Assembly: GCA_036873755.1 (NCBI GenBank)
Contig: JAVTVY010017249.1
Location: forward strand, 1 to 64,000
Source of the DNA: Hanleya hanleyi
Taxonomy: Eukaryota; Mollusca; Polyplacophora; Lepidopleurida; Hanleyidae
Length of the DNA stretch: 64,000 nucleotides
Direction: 5' to 3'
A program made the translations under genes and the position numbers. The notes beneath the pieces are model-generated. The model saw nothing but the letters and a program-made list of their open reading frames with translations. It was not told the origin of the DNA and made no database searches. Position 1 is the first letter of the stretch. Each line of letters begins with the position of its first letter. This document shows, in pieces, positions 61,920-64,000 of the stretch.

Positions 61920-62960
61920 TAAAATCCCTATGATAAGAGTTTTGCGTTTAGCTGAAGTGCACATGTACATCTGTACTTAGAAAGTTTGTTGTAATTGTCA
62001 GTTGTCATTGGATGATTATGAAACTTGGTACACATGTTTTTTTTATGATTAGAGGATGTACCTGTTCTATTTTTGAGAAGAAATATTAAATTTTCTCCAA
62101 ATTATGGCAAATGACAGAGTTTTCTGTTTAGGTGAATTGTACATGTAGGCCTCTACATGTATACATGTACATGTACATGGTAAGTTTGCTGTAGTTGTCG
62201 GCTCTCATTGGATGATTACGGAACTTGGTACACATGTTTCTTATGATTGGAGGATGTACGTGTGCTATTTTTGAGATGAAATATTAATTTTTATCCGAAT
62301 TATGGCAAATGAAGGGTTTTCTGTTTAGGTGAATTGTACATGTAGGCCTCTATATGTATACATGTACATGGTAAGTTTGCTGCAGTTGTCAGCTTTCATT
62401 GGATGATTAGGGAACTTGGTACACATGTGTCTTATCATTAGATGATGCACCTGTGCTATTTTTGAGATGAAATATCAATTTTTCTCCAAATTATGGCAAA
62501 TGATTGAGTTTTGCGTTTAGCTGAAGTGCACATGTACATCTGTACACCACAGTTAGCTGCAGTTGTCAGCTTTCATTGAATGATTATGAAACTTGGTATA
62601 CATGTTTCTTATGATTAGAGGATGTACCTGTGCTATGAAATATTAATTTGTGTTCATATTTTGATGGTTTTGTCTAAGTAATCTGACAATAATAATGTAC
62701 ATGTATATACATGTACACCTGTACATGGAAAGTTTTCTGAAGCGGTCAGCTTTCATTGAATGCTATCCAAGTTCAATGTGATTCGAGGATGTGCATGTGC
62801 TATTTAAGAAATATGACATTAAATACGAATTTTTGTCCTAATTATTGCAGTTTAGACTTTGTATGTTTTTGTTGGGCAAAAATTTACATGTAGATCTGTA
62901 CATGGAAAGTTTGTTGAACCTTTCGTGGGATGATTATAAAACTTGGTTTCATTTTTTCCT
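61920..62960 (+). repeat. ~195-bp tandem array, five to six units
   Basis: Units contain ATTATGGCAAATGA, GTTTAGGTGAATTGTACATG, a CATGTACATG-rich part, TCATTGGATGATTA and GAACTTGGTACACATGTTTC. Unit starts at 62101, 62299 and 62490 give periods of 198 and 191. The last units are shortened and diverged. Confidence 0.85.
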
Positions 62961-62984
62961 AGGTCACAGCTCTCCCACACGGGA

Positions 62985-63930
62985 TTGACCTATCCAGCAG
63001 TAATCCCAAATGGCACCGGCCTATCCAACAGTAATCCCACACGGGACTGACCTATCCAGCAGTAATCCCATACGGAACTCAACTATCCAGCAGTAATCCC
63101 ATACCGGGCTGGTCTATCCAGCAGTAATCCCATTCGGGACTGGCCTATCCTGCAGTGATCCCACACAGGACTGACCTATCCAGCAGTAATCCCAAATGGC
63201 ACTGGCCTATCCAGCAGTAAAGCCACACTGGACTGACCTATCCAGCAGTAATCCCAGACCGAACTGGCCTATCCAGCAGTAATCCCACATGGGACCGGCC
63301 TTTCCAGCAGTAATCCCACACGGGACTGGCCTATGTAGCAGTTATCTCACACGGGACTGACCTATCCAGAAGTAATATGATACTGGACTGCAATATGCAG
63401 CAGTAATCTCACATGGCACTAACCTATCCAGCCATAAGCCTTCATGGGACTGACCTATCCCACTGTAATTCCACACGGTTTAGCCTATCTAGCAGTAATC
63501 CCATATGAGACTGGCCTCCCCAGCCGTAATCCCACACAGGATTGCCGTATGCAGCAGTAATCTCACACTGGACTGTCTATGCAGCAGTAATCCCATACGT
63601 GACTGTCCTATCCAGCATTAATCCCATACGGGACTCATCTGTTTAGCAGTAATCCCAGACAGGACTGGCCTATCCGGCAGTAATCCCACTTGGAACTGGA
63701 ATATCCAGCAGTAATCCCACAGGGGACTGGTCTGTCCATCAGTAATAACACACGGGACTGGTCCATCCAGCAGTGATCCTACACAAGTCTGGCCTATCCA
63801 GCAGTAATCTCACATGGGACTGACCTATCAAGCCGTAATCTCACACTGGACTGCCCTATGCACCAGTAATCCGACGGCACTGACATATCCATCCTACATG
63901 AGATTAACTTATATGCCAGTAATCCCCCAT
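62985..63930 (+). repeat. 31-bp minisatellite, about 30 copies
   Basis: Consensus close to CCTATCCAGCAGTAATCCCA plus CACGGGACTGA. Period 31 with occasional 30-33-bp units and many substitutions. It directly follows the 195-bp array. No flanking gene. Confidence 0.9.
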
Positions 63931-64000
63931 GGGAGTGATGTTATTGTCTGTACCAGATAATCTATTCCAGACATTATTGTCTGTACTACATCACGTATTC

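Overview
The window looks like a piece of a marine invertebrate genome, most likely a mollusc. I see no prokaryotic gene organisation and no complete host protein gene. The supports are a tRNA-Leu-like locus with an intron, a tRNA-derived SINE with the promoter box, body and CACT tail I associate with gastropod and bivalve SINEs, L1-type and other LINE fragments, Ty3/gypsy elements, and several Maverick/Polinton virus-like transposons. Nearly everything recognisable is mobile DNA inserted into other mobile DNA.

Layout. 0-5.8 kb: a retroelement tail, an inverted-repeat transposon (about 555-bp arms) carrying two further MITEs, and a separate palindromic MITE. 7.5-9.5 kb: simple repeats, GGCGTT-rich blocks, satellite units related to Maverick terminal repeats, and the tRNA-Leu-like locus. 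9.9-10.4 kb: a TTAA-flanked piggyBac-like MITE. 10.5-18.2 kb: a Ty3/gypsy element with long LTRs and a tRNA-Leu primer site; reverse transcriptase and most of the integrase are deleted. 18.2-20.4 kb: nothing recognised. 20.5-32.8 kb: a nest in which an L1-like ORF1 is split by a long-TIR element, which is split by a TTAA MITE, which is split by Maverick A. 32.9-46.3 kb: Maverick B, in inverted orientation to A, with satellite-rich terminal inverted repeats. 48.1-53.8 kb: a second, decayed Ty3/gypsy element interrupted by a retroelement copy. 56-57.6 kb: a ~160-bp satellite. 58.1-61.1 kb: a retroelement tail and a third Maverick fragment (C). 61.2-61.9 kb: a LINE fragment. 61.9-63.9 kb: two tandem arrays.

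The centre of interest is the Maverick pair. From the middle outwards each has a zinc-finger gene (the N-terminal part of the PolB polypeptide) facing the other element. On the other side runs a one-directional block: tail-anchored membrane protein, two paralogous small proteins (possibly PC4-like), DDE integrase with chromodomain, Thr/Ser-rich membrane protein, packaging ATPase, small basic/hydrophobic protein, a conserved Maverick protein and penton-like minor capsid protein. B continues into the major capsid protein (N-terminally truncated) and an adenain-type protease. Neither copy keeps the polymerase domain, and the breakpoints differ. Lesions are largely complementary: A has an intact penton-like ORF but a dead integrase and frameshifted ATPase; B has intact integrase, ATPase and protease but broken penton and capsid genes.

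Both copies share regulatory features: a TATA box about 40-57 nt before most ATGs, a 20-bp iteron array between the divergent gene blocks, and a hairpin with a constant loop but different stems followed by a GGGGATAATAA signal at the 3' ends of the ATPase and PolB transcripts. The hairpin and iterons are the least explained signals here. All assignments rest on reading the sequence; no database search was run.
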